64,000 bases of DNA from Lonicera japonica (GCA_021464415.1 CM038463.1:6742754-6806753), one strand, 5' to 3'. Counted from the stretch's first letter, positions 22,681-34,022 are shown. Made by a program: numbers and translations. Notes: a model not told the origin generated them from the sequence alone.

Positions 22681-25154
22681 TCAGATGAAGTGATATCGGA
22701 CATCAATATGCTTGGTTCTTCCATGATGAACTTGATTTTTCGCCAAGTGAATTGCACTCTGACTATCACAGTGCACCACCACTTTTTCTGGCTTCAAACC
22801 AATATCATTAACTAAATCACTGAGCCATACGACCTCTTTGACTCCGTTATAGCAATAGATTTCGTCTCCGTGGTAGACAACGCTACCACACTTTAAATCA
22901 TCGACCTCCAACTCAACGGACCACTATCCAATGTAAACACATACCCCGTAGTCGATCTCTGCTTGTCTAAGTCGCCGGCGTAATCCGAATCCACAAAGCC
23001 CTCAATAGTTGATATTTCAGATTTTTTAAATACCAATCCTTTGTCCATCGTACCCCGTAGATATCGTAGAAGCTACTTAACAACTTGCCAATGCGGTTTT
23101 CCGGGGTTCGCCATATACCTACTAACAATGCTCATGGCTTAAGCAATGTCCGGTTGAGTGCATTCCATGGCATACATCAAACTCCCAACCGCACTTGCAT
23201 AAGGAACTTGAGCCATGTACTCCACAACTTCCTCGGAGCTAGGAGCCATCGTTGCTGATAGTTTGAAGTGTGGTGCTAACGGAACACTCACCGGCTTTAA
23301 GTTTTCCATCTCGAATCGAGAAACCACTTTCTCAAGATATTGTCTTTGTGTAAGACACAATCGGGACCTCTTCCTATCTCGTACGATCTCCATCCCCAAA
23401 AAATTTTCACGCTCCACCCACCCAAATCTTTCATCTCAAACTCTTTACTTAACTGAGCTTTCAATACTTCAATCTCCACCAAGCTCCGAAAAGCAATGAG
23501 CATATCGTCAACGTATAGGAGTAAATAGATGAAGTTGCCAGATTCGAGCCTTTTGAAGTAAACACAATGATCAAATTCGCTCCCAGTAAACTTCTGCGCG
23601 ATCATGAACGTGTCAAACCTCTTGTACCATTGACGCGGGGACTGCTTCAATCCGTACAATGACTCTCAAAGTTTGCACATACTATTTTCTTTACCAATAA
23701 CTTTGAATCCCTCCGGCTGAGAAATATAAATCTCTTCCTCTATGTCCCCATGCAAGAACGTAGTTTTGACATCGAGTTGTTTAAGTTCGAGATTAAATTG
23801 CACCATTATAGCCAACAATGCTCGAATCGAGGTATGTTTCACAACCGGAGAGAACGCTTCATCAAAATCCACCCATTCCTTTTGCATTTAACCCTTGGCT
23901 ACCAACCTTGCCTTGAAACGAACACCGAACCCAAGAGCCCCATCTTTCTTAGTGAAAATTCACTTGCACCTGATAGGTTTTTTCCCTTCGACAAATCGCA
24001 TATAGTTCTCAAGTTTGATTTTTTTGGAGAGACCCCATCCCATCTTTCATTACCGCTTTTCACTTTGCATTTTCGCTAGAATCTATAGCTTTCTGATACG
24101 AAGTCGGCTCATCCATGTAACCTACTAATGCGTATGCCACCATGTCTTTATACCCATATTGAACCGGTGCACGTCGAGCCCTTGGCTCCCTTCCACTAGC
24201 TAAAGATAGTATTATTTGATGTTGACCCGATTCCACTACCGGAATCTTCGAATCCTCACCGTGAGTTGTCTTTTCCTCATTAGACTCCTCCACCAAATTC
24301 ATAACCCGAGTATTAACTGGAGTAGTCACTTTTGATTTCACCACTATCTCGCTCGCCTTATTCTCCTTTTCAACCGAATTAGAGAACCACCGTTTGTCGA
24401 CGAAGTCGTCTTGAGCATAGACGCTTCGTCAAACATCATATCCCCACTAATCACAATTTTCTTGCTTTGAAGACTCCACAATTTGTAACCTTTAACCCCA
24501 TCACAAGAGCGTAAGAATATTTCTTTACGAGCCCTATGATCAATTTTCTCATCACAAACATAATAATAAGTCGGACAGCCAAAAACGTGAATGTTGTCGT
24601 AACTAGCATGAGATCCGATCCACACCTCCATAGGTGTTTTGTATTCCACTCCCGAGCATGGCAAACGATTAACCAAGAACGTAGTGTATAATAAGTCTTT
24701 AGCCCAGAATCGCTTATCCAATTTGGCGTTAAAAAGCAAACACCGCACCATTTTCAAGGAGCGAACGATTCATCTTCTCCGCTATTCCGTTCTGTTGAGG
24801 TGTACCCTTGACTGTGAAGTGGCGAATGATACCTTCTCGTTGGCAAAAATCCTTAAAATGATCACAGGAGTACTCCCCGCCGTTGTCTGACCTGAGCACT
24901 TCAACTTTTCTACCAATCCGGTTTTCAACCATTACCTTCCACTTTAAGAACACATCAAAGACCTGGTCCTTATGCTTCATGAAATAGACCCAAGTTCTCC
25001 TTGAGTAATCATCAACAAAAGTCACAAAGTAATGATTTACACCCAATGATTGAGTCTTTGTCGGCCTCCAGACATCCGTATGCACATAATCAAGTGCTCC
25101 TTTCGTGCAATATACCGCAGTCCCAAACTTTACCCGAGTCTGTTTTCTAAGCAC
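22681..25154 (-). pseudogene. Copia integrase, reverse transcriptase and RNase H (decayed)
   Basis: In minus-strand order, integrase (25,154-24,729) shows HTDVW, VEVLRSDNGGEY and GIAEKMNRSLLE, the D, D and E catalytic positions. The linker with GCPTYYYV follows (24,757-24,344). RT has AFSPVVKHTSIRALLAI...LDVKTTFLHGD (23,887-23,666) and the YVDDMLIA active site (within 23,659-23,297). RNase H ends with VHCDSQSAIHLAKN and HIDVRYHF (22,911-22,681). At least five frame breaks separate the blocks. Confidence 0.9.
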
Positions 25155-25353
25155 ACAATGCTCACAAAACTCTAGTTTGCAGCTTTTCGCACCCTCAAGT
25201 AGCCCTTACTTACTCAATATCATCATAGCCTTCTCCCCAGCATGACCTAATCGCATATGCCATAACCTCGTCGTGTCAGTCTCTTCAGTTCGTAACCGAA
25301 GCAAACCCAGTCACTATGCTTCTTTAAAGAAAATAGAGATTACCTTCATTCTT

Positions 25354-26586
25354 TCATCGCATCACAACCATAGCCCCGGAGAGAACTTTCAAATTTCCAC
25401 CATCGAGTATTACACGATACCCATTGAAATCAAGAACCCCTAAAAAGATCAAATTTTTTTCCAGATCAGGAACATACCGGATATCACCAAGAGTACGTAC
25501 TACCCTATCATACATTTTTAGTCGGATCGTACCAATTTCCATCGTTTTACACGCATGGTCGTTATCCATTAAAACCTTGCTTCTGTCAATCTCGGTGAAA
25601 GTATGAAACAATTTTCGGTTTGGGCACATGTGATACGAGCACCTACTATCCAAGATCCACTCGCTCGAAAAGCTAACCCGTGAAGTCACAACCAACATAC
25701 TCTCGAAGTCCTCATCTTTTGGTGCTGTTACCGCATTTGCGTTCTCCACCGCAGCTTTATTTTCTTCACCACCATTGGTTCTATTTGGACACTCCCGACG
25801 CACGTGTCCAAGTTTCTTGCACTTGTGATAAATTATCTTACTCTTGTCAGCCGGTCCCCGAGATTTCGACCGCAACTTTCTCCGATTTTTTCGCTTCTTC
25901 TCATTGCTTTTCCCCCTAATGAATAGAGCATCTGAGTTGGATTTCCCTCTCTCCTTCAAGAGTTTTTCATTATTCAAGACGGCCGATAATACGAAATCGT
26001 AGGTCACATTTTCCTTCCTATAAATAAGTGTGGTGGTTAGATGATCATAGGATTCCGGAAGCGAATTAAGAAGCAAAATCGCCTGTCCTCATCATCAATC
26101 TCGACGTCTAACCCCTGCAAATCTGAGATTATCTTATTGAACCCGTTGAGATGATCGTTCATAGATGTACCCCTCGAGGAATAGCTTCTTTTTCAAGTAC
26201 AGACAATTCTCGATACTATTCGTCATATACTGATCCTGGAGCTTCTTTCAAATTACCATGGCAGATCTTTCACGCATCATATAGTACATCACGTTTGGAG
26301 AAAGATGTAAACGAATTGAACTACATGCCTGCCTATCGTACTCAGCCTAATCGGTGTCGGACCACTCATCGGGATTAGCTTTATTCCCTAACAATGCTCT
26401 GTGCAAACCTTGTTGGACAAGGATGTCGGACATCTGACACTGCCACATCACAAAATATGTCTTCTTCCTGTCAAATCTCTCTATATCAAATTTGACCGAA
26501 GCCGTCACCTTAGGAGCAGACGCCCCCGTCAAAGGTGGTGTATATACCGCCTTGGCACCCCCTTCCAATGTACCACCAGTAGACAT
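25354..26586 (-). pseudogene. Copia gag and protease region (decayed)
   Basis: ATG at 26,586 begins the polyprotein (a KFDIERFDRKKTYFVMWQCQM segment is typical of copia gag). After frameshifts, the 26,076-25,354 frame carries LLNSLPESYDHLTTTLIY, a CCHC zinc knuckle and the protease start. In the knuckle YHKCKKLGHVRREC the first cysteine is tyrosine. In the protease WILDSRCSYHMCP the usual DSG has become DSR. Both changes would damage function independently of the stops. Confidence 0.9.
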
Positions 26587-26639
26587 CTCTAATTATCACA
26601 CAATTATCTCAAGGAATAAACCTCCATCTGATACCAGGT

Positions 26640-27160
26640 TGTTGTGCTAAGATACCGCTAGAACAAGTTTTAACACAAGCATATGACCGACCGGACAATT
26701 ATGCGTACAATAATTAAAGAAACAAACACCATTGATATTCAAGCAATACGAAAAACAAGAGACTAAAGAAGAAAACAACTAACTAAGTACACAAGCAATT
26801 AGGTGGTGTCGGCAAAACCGTCACTGATCCACCGGGTGATAGCTATTATTGATGAGACCAATTCTGAGTATAACGCACAAAACAAACCCTAGCCGTCAAT
26901 TAGAGCTCTCAATATTATCTCTCAAATATACTCTTTAATCTAATTAGTAAATACTATAACACAACTCATTAATAAACCCTATGACAAAGGGTTTATTTAT
27001 AGAGTATAAATCGTATGGGTCTAGGATTGCACAAAGCCAAAACCTACAAGAAATTAGATAATACAAATTCAACTAGAATTTGGACAATACAAAGTCAATT
27101 AAGAATTGGACAATATAAAACCTAATAGGAATAGGATTCCTATACATAGCCAAATCTTCA
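26640..27160 (-). mobile_element. Copia 5' LTR with adjacent primer-binding site
   Basis: This is the promoter LTR for the minus-strand element. The tRNA-Met primer site TGGTATCAG lies three bases inside (26,636-26,628 on minus). Confidence 0.95.
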
Positions 27161-27165
27161 GAGAT

Positions 27166-28222
27166 TTCATCCCCATTCCCAAATTCCCAACCAAATTCTC
27201 CTTTAACCACATTCAGGTTGCGTATCACACCCTTGGTAGAGTCTGGGTTCTTAGCTATGCACTACATCATCTCTTCCTCCTTCACATACTTACTTTTAAA
27301 AATAGAAGCCCACATATTCTCAACTCCATACATCATTTTCCCTTCAATTTTTGCAAGTTTTAGTGATATTTGCTTGCATAGCCTCCCTAATTCCTAAACC
27401 TCATTCTTTCTTAGATTTAGTCACCGTTTCCCATTTCACCATATGGAGCTTCCCTTTATCTGTCGTCGATCCCCATAAGAAGTTCATATTCAGTCTATTG
27501 AGGGCATCACAAGTATTTTGGGGGGTAACTAAGCAGACTGCAAAATGTATGAATAAATTCCCACTAGGACTGACTGAATCAAGGCAGCCTGCCAAACTTA
27601 GGTTCTGTGCCTTACAGCCCATGGGCCTCTATTGGACTTTCTCCACCACCAATTAGAAAGTTCTTTTGGTGAACCTCTCGTTTAAAAAGGGGACTCCTAG
27701 GTATTTTCCCAAATTATCAATGAATATAATCCCCTTAATACATTAATTATTCTCCTTGCACTCCTTGGTTACACCTGTCCCCATGAACGCTATAGGTTTG
27801 TCAACTCCAACAGTCTAACCCGAAAGAAAGCAGAATTTAGAAACAATATCAGTAACAATACGGGCTTGGCTATGATAGCTTTCGGAGCAAGTCATCTGCA
27901 AATAAGAGGTGGTGAATTTTTGAACCTCCTCTACAAACTTCAAACAACTTCCATTTATTATCATTAACTACTTCATTGATAAGCACAGACAAACACTTTA
28001 AACATATGACAAACAAAAATAGGGAGAGGGGGTCCCCTGTCTTAGACCACGGATAGGGAAGAAAGTAGTGGTGCTTTTACCATTCCATAAAATAGACAAC
28101 TTTGAAGTGGAAATACTAGCTTGAATACGTTTAACCGTAGGCAAAGGGAAGTTGAACAAATTCAAAGTATCAAGAAGGAAACGCCACTCCACCCCTTTTT
28201 CTAGATCCAATTTAATCATCAA
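27166..28222 (-). pseudogene. LINE reverse transcriptase domain (decayed)
   Basis: The 28,222-27,998 frame reads KLDLEKGVEW...LNLFNFPLP...GLRQGTPSPY, a diverged copy of the plant LINE RT core (usually KIDLEKAYD...GLRQGDPLSPY). Farther on the minus strand, HHLLFADD (near 27,910) is the catalytic (F/Y)xDD block. A later frame (27,622-27,401) has the thumb/connection segment LNRLNMNFLWGS...KLHMVKW. The polymerase would copy LINE RNA at the target site. The first catalytic aspartate region is altered (EKGVEW for EKAYDxxEW) and stops and frameshifts separate the blocks. Confidence 0.85.
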
Positions 28223-28246
28223 ACCTCCATTATTCGCCTTCGTTGT

Positions 28247-29150
28247 GCTTTATAATTACTATTTTCATATTATTGTTATTGCTAATTAAACTTGGAGTAA
28301 CTAGGATTTAGTAATAGAAACGCATTTATAATATTTGGTTGTACTTTTTGCGCTAGCTCAGTAGCATAGTTCATTTTTCATTTTTTTTTGATTGATTTAT
28401 TCAATATAATATATATATATATATAGTTTGTGTGAAACGGGTCATAAATTATTAAATGAGCTCCCTAACTAAATATTTTGATGTGAGCATGATGTTTTAA
28501 GTTCATTTCTCATCTTAAAAACATCTAATTGCATGTGCTGGTTAATTAAATAACAATACATAATATTACATCAATAAGCATAACCAACCATATGGTAGAA
28601 ATAGTCTCTTTTACTGGGTATAGATTTTTAGAACAAAATACCACATTGTATATACTTATTAAATGGAACCGTAATTTAAAAATCCCTATATATAGCGTAC
28701 GCCATGCATTCCCAAATATAGGGACAGTTTGTTTCTTTTCCTGATCAAATCTAAATTTATATATGAAGAAAATAAAATTTAGGAACTATTTTAGATTTGA
28801 TAAGCGGAATTAAAACCTTAGGTCTAATCAATTTTTGTACTGCTGAAATTATGTATTATTTTTTTCTAACAATTATATCAATAAGGCAATCACATAAAAG
28901 CAATCCACAACATAAGAGAATTACGAGGTATTCCTACTTGTGTAGGACTAATCCTCGGGATTAACCGACGATGCTTCACTATGATCAAAATGAAATTACA
29001 GACTTGATGATTAACAAAAATTGTTTTCCCACAATTTAAGCAATAGTCCCGTTAATCTCTTGAACGTAGAATCTAATTATAGCTAGTTTAGCGTAGCGCT
29101 TCCCACTTTTCGGCTTACCCGTCGCCTCCTTCGATCTACGCACTTAATCA
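28247..29150. other. AT-rich stretch without recognisable gene
   Basis: No conserved frame is seen. It contains a short (AT)n run near 28,420-28,436. The stretch from about 28,860 resembles untranslated or LTR-like sequence (TAGGACTAATCCTCGGGATTAACC), but no terminal repeat could be paired. Confidence 0.3.
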
Positions 29151-30240
29151 CAATCTGTCACCCAAGTCTCTATCATTTTGGTCACCGCCCGATTTCAAGA
29201 ATTGGTTTCAAACTCAAGTTGGTCTCTTATTACCACCTTGAATTTGAGGAGGGATGTACCACATAATTCTGGTATGGATTAATATTGTTAGTATATCATT
29301 TATTCGGTAGATTGATTGAGTATTATTTCCGGCCTTACACTTCGCTTATTTATATATTTTTATTAATTATTTATCCTTAATGTATCTATATATGTAAAGG
29401 GTCTCTTGTATTCATCATACTTATTTTAATTATATTTCTATATTAGTCTTAACATGGTATCAAAGCGAGGTTAATTTTCTCTTGGCTTGAAGTTTTAAAC
29501 CATATTTCGTCGCTACTGATGGGCAATTTGTATTGTTGACCGTCTAACCTTCAGTACGGGCCACTAAATTACCATAGTTTCCTTCGCGCTCTCTAAATCA
29601 CACATCTACCTCGACCTCGGCCATTACTACATCACCCCAATTAAACCAGACACGGACGTCATCCATTTAAACCCAAACAAAAGCAAAAGCAATTAACCAT
29701 AGCCCTTTTTAATTTTTTCACTTTTAAACCTCATGTCATACCAAGGTAAAATTTTGGTTCTTACTCTTGGTTCTTGGTTCTTCATAATCTCTTGTCAAAC
29801 ACAATTATTACTACCTCATCACCACCGGACCACTCCCGTAGGCAATTCTCGTTATCTCTCCTCTTAAAAAAACAAAAACAAAAAAAAAACCCAAAAAATC
29901 TCTAGCTATTCTGGCCGGCTCGCCCCAGACAAGTTACCAAGAACCTCAATGACGAACCACCATCACGCTGAACAAATCATTTAGGACCTCTGTGTCGGAC
30001 CATTAATCGCACCATACTCTTATGCTGGGTCTCTATCATTTTAGTCAGTTCCCAATTTCAAGAACTAATTTCAAACTCAAGTTGGTCTCTCATTACCGCC
30101 TTGAGTTTGAGGGGGGTGTTAGCATATAATTATCATATGGATTACTAATGTTAGGATATCAATTTTCTAGTAAATTGATTACTTATTATGTCTTATCTTT
30201 TCCTTATTTATCTGTACAAGGTGTAAACCAAATCGCATAA
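29150..30240 (+). mobile_element. TRIM-like or deleted copia element in tandem arrangement
   Basis: An LTR of about 200 bp (29,255-29,454, TGTACC...TTAACA) is followed at once by the primer site TGGTATCAAAGC (29,455-29,466) and about 650 bp of non-coding interior. The interior ends in a purine tract GAGGGGGG (30,109-30,116). A second, truncated LTR follows (30,117 to about 30,225, TGTTAGCATATAATT...). Just left of the first LTR, 29,150-29,254 repeats the end of the interior (TCTCTATCATTTT...CTCAAGTTGGTCTC and a purine tract). The order is therefore interior-LTR-interior-LTR, two units sharing an LTR. No coding is visible. Confidence 0.65.
29455..29466 (+). other. Primer-binding site (tRNA-Met type)
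   Basis: TGGTATCAAAGC directly after the LTR end TTAACA is the expected minus-strand DNA priming site with one difference from TGGTATCAGAGC. Confidence 0.75.
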
Positions 30241-30630
30241 ATATTGTGGAAAGTTGTTATTACCAAATATCACGAGCAACCTGGAATTTTAGTTCAGATG
30301 ATCTTAGCATTTCTTCAATTGTGATTTAAAGTAATTAGTGCTTCGGTTATGTATTTTGTTGCCAAATTATCGCACGCAATGACCAATTAGGGAAGTGTTA
30401 CAAACAAAATTGATTAGGTAATTTCGTATTTTTAATTTATTTTGTTTTTAACTATAAATGAGACAAATATATTTTTATTTAACGTTGTACTTATTGTTTT
30501 AGTATTATTTTAAAACAAGTAAGGGAAGTTTAAAGAGTATACCTTAATGATAAAAAAAAAAAAGCTTTCCATTTTGATCTTTGTTATCAAATTTTGAACG
30601 ACCACTAGTGTTTTAATTTGACACAACATC
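30241..30630. other. AT-rich stretch without recognisable gene
   Basis: No conserved reading frame or paired terminal repeat is visible. Confidence 0.3.
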
Positions 30631-30635
30631 TTCGA

Positions 30636-31145
30636 ACACCCAAAACTCCCATTACGGCCCATTTTATGATAACATTGGTTCTTCGATTAATATAAGTAAT
30701 AATTCTTCCCCTATTACCATTGAATGTCCAAATTCAAATAGGTAAATGGGAAGGAACAAAGCGAAGTTGAACAAAAAAAAATGGGCTGGGAAAGCTAAAT
30801 CATTAATTGGCTTCCTAAAAGGCAAAACTTAAGAGATCTGAGAAATTTAATAAAAATTATGAAGAAAAGGCGGCAGCAAACACAAAAGTTAATGAAGATA
30901 TGTGCCTTCACTTGTAGCGTTTAAAGAATTTTAGAAAAGAAGAACGACAAAGAAATATCCGTGAACAGTCTATATATGTGAAACAAAGAACTATAGATTG
31001 CTAAAGCAAAATGTGTTAATGTCAATGGATTTAACGAATATGAATGACCAACGACAGGAGTTGTACAAATACCGTCTTCAAGAGTTTCTAAAGCGAAGAC
31101 GCCAACAAGCTTCACAGAGCTATCCGGGCAATCTATACTTTTGAG
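30636..31145 (+). pseudogene. Second Harbinger ORF1 remnant (C-terminal half)
   Basis: The plus strand encodes broken blocks matching ORF1 at 18.4-17.9 kb: HYGPFYDNIGSS...SSPITIE, NKAKLNKKK, a KFNKNYEEKAAANTKVNEDM block, LMSMDLTNMNDQRQELYKYRLQ and finally KRRRQQASQSYPGNLYF with a stop at 31,143-31,145. This intact C-terminal tail is what shows how the 18-kb copy should end. Several stops and a short insertion near 30,960 inactivate it. The N-terminal Myb-like part is missing. Confidence 0.75.
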
Positions 31146-31359
31146 TCTTGTTGTTTTATTGCTTTCTATTTCACTAATTTAATGTAATTTTATTGCTTTC
31201 CATTAATAATGTTAGTGTCGTAAAATGTCCTCTTCAAGCAAATATAATCTTTATTTCATACGTATTAGCAGGAAAAAAAAAGGAAAATACATTCTTCAGA
31301 TAAGTAATAAAAGGTTAATAAAGTTAAACATTACATAAATATAAAAATATTTATCTTTC

Positions 31360-31748
31360 TACTTTCTCTAACGAAGAAATATCGACCGGATAAGTTTTTG
31401 AATCTTTAATTTCATATTCTTCAAACATGTGGTCTTTCGGCCGCTATGCCAAAAATCCTCGATAAATATCAAGTCTATATTGATATGCAATAGTTCTCTT
31501 TGTCATTCCGCACACCTTCTACTTTATTCTACTTGTCGTTGCATAAACACATAATATGGTGGTTGCTTTGCTAACAAAAGTAGTAACCAAAATCTAGGAT
31601 CGAATTTCTTATTTTACAACAGAGTTGAGAATAACTCACTCAGGACTTACTTCCAATATTAATTATCTACCCACTCATAAACCCTTTACTTGCCCGTTTT
31701 AGCATTTTCTTAATCCAACGAGAAAGATGATTCTTCTATAGACTTTTA
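31360..31748 (-). pseudogene. Second copy of the unrecognised acidic ORF (remnant)
   Basis: On the minus strand the sequence parallels 16,683-17,080: AGAAGAATCATCTTTCTCG matches AGAAGACTCATCTATCTCG, and near the end EEYEIKDSKTYPVDISS matches EEYEIEESKTYPDDVSS. It is convergent with the ORF1 remnant, the same relative layout as in the 10.6-kb element but inverted. A hAT insertion (31,757-32,668) cut its 5' part, which continues for a short way after 32,676. No open frame remains. Confidence 0.65.
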
Positions 31749-31756
31749 GTTGTACC

Positions 31757-32668
31757 CAGGGGCGGAGGGATGAAGGGGCCAGGTGGGGCCATGGCCCCAC
31801 CTGGGTAAAAAAAAAATTTTTTTTTTTAGTATAGGGTGTTTTGTGCGAGAAAGGAAAGAATAGGGGCCACTATGTAATTATGGTGGAAGTTTTTTTGTGA
31901 GATTGATTTAATTTCGGGCGGCTAGAAATCTGGGGCGTGTCCTGCGCGTGGGGGGGTGGTTTTGAAGATTGGAAACTTATGCGGAGGGGGGCCAGGGGGC
32001 TATGCGTTATTAACTTTAATAGTTGGAGGTCTTTGTTTGTAATTTATATAAGGTTATGCTTTTAGGTTTAAAGCAGGCAGCAGCAGCAGTAGCCGCCTGC
32101 CCGCCTTTTCTTCTCATCTCTCCATTTTTAACTTTGCAAGCAGGCAGCCGTTTCCCCATTTGTAGTACTAGTTCCGTTCATTTTTTTTTTTGCAAGCAGC
32201 AACTCACCAAGCAGCAGGCGTTCATCTCTTCTCTCCATTTTTATTCTTCATCTACTTTGGTATTTGACTATTTGAGGTTAGATTTCTTTTCTATAATTTT
32301 ATACATATTGTTTTAAAATTTTGAATATTAAGAATTTATTTATTGATGTTGATTATTTATTTATTGATGTTGATTATTCTAGATTATTGATGTTGATTTG
32401 CTTATTAAATTTTAATTTGATTATTGAAGTTAATTTGTTTATTAGATTGTTATTTAATAAATTGATATTTTAGAAGGGAAATTGATGTTGATTATTCTAG
32501 AAGGAGAATGTTGTAACTAAATATATGCTATTTTGATTTTTGATGTATAAGACGTTAAGTATTTTAATATAATATTTTAATTTTAGCTTTATTATTGTAT
32601 ATGCAAAAAAAATTTTGTTAGTGTGGTAGTTTGGCCCCACCTGAACCTAAATCCTGGCTCCACCACTG
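31757..32668. mobile_element. hAT element, non-autonomous, TSD GTTGTACC
   Basis: Ends CAGGGGCGGAGGGAT and (inverted) CAGTGGTGGAGCCAGGAT are hAT-like terminal repeats, followed inside by GGTGGGGCC on both sides. The 8-bp repeat GTTGTACC flanks it (31,749-31,756 and 32,669-32,676). The middle has a (CAG)-rich leader-like stretch (32,075-32,220) that may be an old 5' untranslated exon, but no transposase frame. Confidence 0.85.
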
Positions 32669-32699
32669 GTTGTACCCCAAATGTAACTAAAAAAATGGA

Positions 32700-33230
32700 A
32701 AAAAAAAACACTTAGACGTCACTAACATTCGGGTTCAAATGAATCCATATATATATATATCAAGGATTTTATCGTTACGTCACTAATGTTATAGGACACA
32801 TGCTGGTCGTTACTATCTATATCTAACATCAAGTCTATTTCATGCAACGTACTTTTATAACAAAATATAGGTCAATCTACTTTTATAAAAAAAAAAAGGA
32901 TTTTCCGAACTTGCAATGCGTATGTTTTCACTAACCCGACCTATTTTCATTCTAAATTGAAAAGATTACGTGGCAACTAATAGAAAAAATATTTAATATA
33001 ATAATTTTTTTTTGTTAGAGTTTTGATTTATTTTTATAATCTTATATTAGTAAATTCAAACTAACAGTTTTTTATAATTCATGTCAAAAAATTAAATCTT
33101 AAGTTGAGAGATTCAAACTTTACATGTAAAATTTACTATTTTGATATCTATGAACGAATCAAAAACTTGAACTAAATGGGCATTAAGAATTTAAAAGTAA
33201 ATTATCGGCCCAATAATTAGAACTATAGGC
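32700..33230. other. AT-rich stretch without recognisable gene
   Basis: Short (TA)n at 32,747-32,760 and generally AT-rich DNA with no conserved frame. Confidence 0.3.
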
Positions 33231-33703
33231 AAATTCATTTGAGTTGAACGGTGTTGAGTTCAAGCTAGGCTCTCTAAAATGTGTTCAAACTTAATTTATT
33301 TGTTTCTCAAACTTAATTTATTTGTTTCACAAACGAATTTCGAAAGAGTTTCCACTCAAATGATAACAAGTAGAGCTTGAGTAAATTGGTTCCTTTTTAC
33401 AATAGTAAGTACAATACATAATAAATCGAAAACATAATAACCTGCACTGAATACTATGAACATGTAAATTAAAATACCTCAGCAGCAGTTGATTTTTTAT
33501 TCTTTTACAGTAATTGTCACACTAGTACATTTAATACAGGCACACTTTTGTGCGGAAATAAATAAAACATTAATAATGACAAAAACAAATAAATAAATAA
33601 AAAGGGAACCTCGAAGAGTTTCATTTGATCCTCTTCTAGTTTATTCGGTCACTAAACAAATTTATTAAATTGGTATTCATTTTGTAGTTAAGGGTGTTCA
33701 TTT

Positions 33704-33913
33704 CTAAGGTGGTGGATTATTGCACGCTTTACCACCTGGTTTTGGAGTTCCAGTGCACTCATTTCCAGATGGGGGTGCTGGACCCTTCGGCAGAGACTGC
33801 ATCACTAGATTTTGTCTCTGCTTGTGGAGGATTCTAGTAGCTTCATTGGGTTCAATGCTTAACAAAAGAACTAATGATATAATAATGGCTAAAATAATGT
33901 TTACGGATCTCAT
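33704..33913 (-). CDS. Small secreted peptide precursor (69 aa), intact copy B
   Basis: ATG at 33,913 gives 69 residues: a hydrophobic signal peptide (about 1-25, cleavage likely after NEA), a basic spacer RILHKQRQN, then LVMQSLPKGPAPPSG and a short tail with two cysteines (C53, C64), GG and a PPP end. Size, signal peptide and a conserved Pro/Gly-rich C-terminus fit plant secreted-peptide precursors. The L-x-x-QSL-x-KGPxPPSG pattern resembles a family of unnamed short plant proteins I recall, but I cannot verify a name. It could be a signalling or defence-related peptide; function is unknown. A TATA box lies at 34,133-34,141, about 220 bp upstream. Two decayed relatives (4143 and 38,053) share promoter, coding and 3' flanks. 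Confidence 0.75.
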   Translation of the reverse strand: MRSVNIILAIIISLVLLLSIEPNEATRILHKQRQNLVMQSLPKGPAPPSGNECTGTPKPGGKACNNPPP

Positions 33914-33959
33914 AATTAATGATGATCTTAATTAATTATTGAGCAATTAAGCAAATAAT

Positions 33960-34022
33960 GGCAAGGGTAAGGGTAAGGGTAACGGTAATGGTAATGGTAA
34001 CGGTGGTGGTGGTGGTGGTGGT
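33960..34022 (-). repeat. Simple repeats in the 5' leader of peptide gene B
   Basis: On the plus strand, three GGGTAA-like units are followed by GGTAAT units and (GGT)7. Copy A keeps only a shrunken version (CCCGCACCACCGTACC) and copy C has CGTCGCCGCCGCCACTAC. The leader therefore varies by simple-repeat change while the flanks are conserved. Confidence 0.8.

Larger units (their letters stand above)
21906..27160 (-). mobile_element. Ty1/copia retrotransposon, full length, TSD GAGAT
   Basis: Two LTRs of about 521 bp (21,906-22,427 and 26,640-27,160) share TGTTGTGCTAAGATA and ...CAAATYTTCA ends. They match at roughly nine of ten positions by eye. On the minus strand the 5' LTR is followed by the primer-binding site TGGTATCAGATG (26,636-26,625, initiator tRNA-Met type), and the 3' LTR is preceded by a purine tract. 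GAGAT flanks both sides (21,901-21,905 and 27,161-27,165). The protein order gag-protease-integrase-RT-RNase H is the copia order. Multiple stops and frameshifts make it non-autonomous. It sits inside the LINE in the same orientation. Confidence 0.95.
10063..28238 (-). mobile_element. LINE (L1-type non-LTR retrotransposon), 5'-truncated, split by nested insertions
   Basis: Three pieces on the minus strand join into one LINE: reverse transcriptase (28,238-27,166), zf-RVT and RNase H (21,900-20,895), and the RNase H end with an A-rich tail (10,240-10,063). The first joint is the copia insertion and the second is the Harbinger insertion. Removing each with one TSD restores the LINE frame: across the second joint the RNase H reads ...NINYVPRVYNSCADALAKL. 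The element is flanked by TTCGTTGT at 10,055-10,062 and 28,239-28,246, and its 3' end is A-rich (CATTTTGAAAAAAAGAAA on minus). The endonuclease domain is absent, consistent with normal 5' truncation. Several stops make it inactive. Confidence 0.85.

Noticed and set aside
32023..32316. 97-codon ORF in the hAT element
   Set aside because: Low-complexity CAG/CTT-rich sequence resembling an untranslated exon; no hAT transposase motif.
33960..33985. Telomere-like repeat (GGGTAA units)
   Set aside because: Only three degenerate units in a peptide-gene leader; paralogs have other simple repeats at the same place, so it is local slippage.
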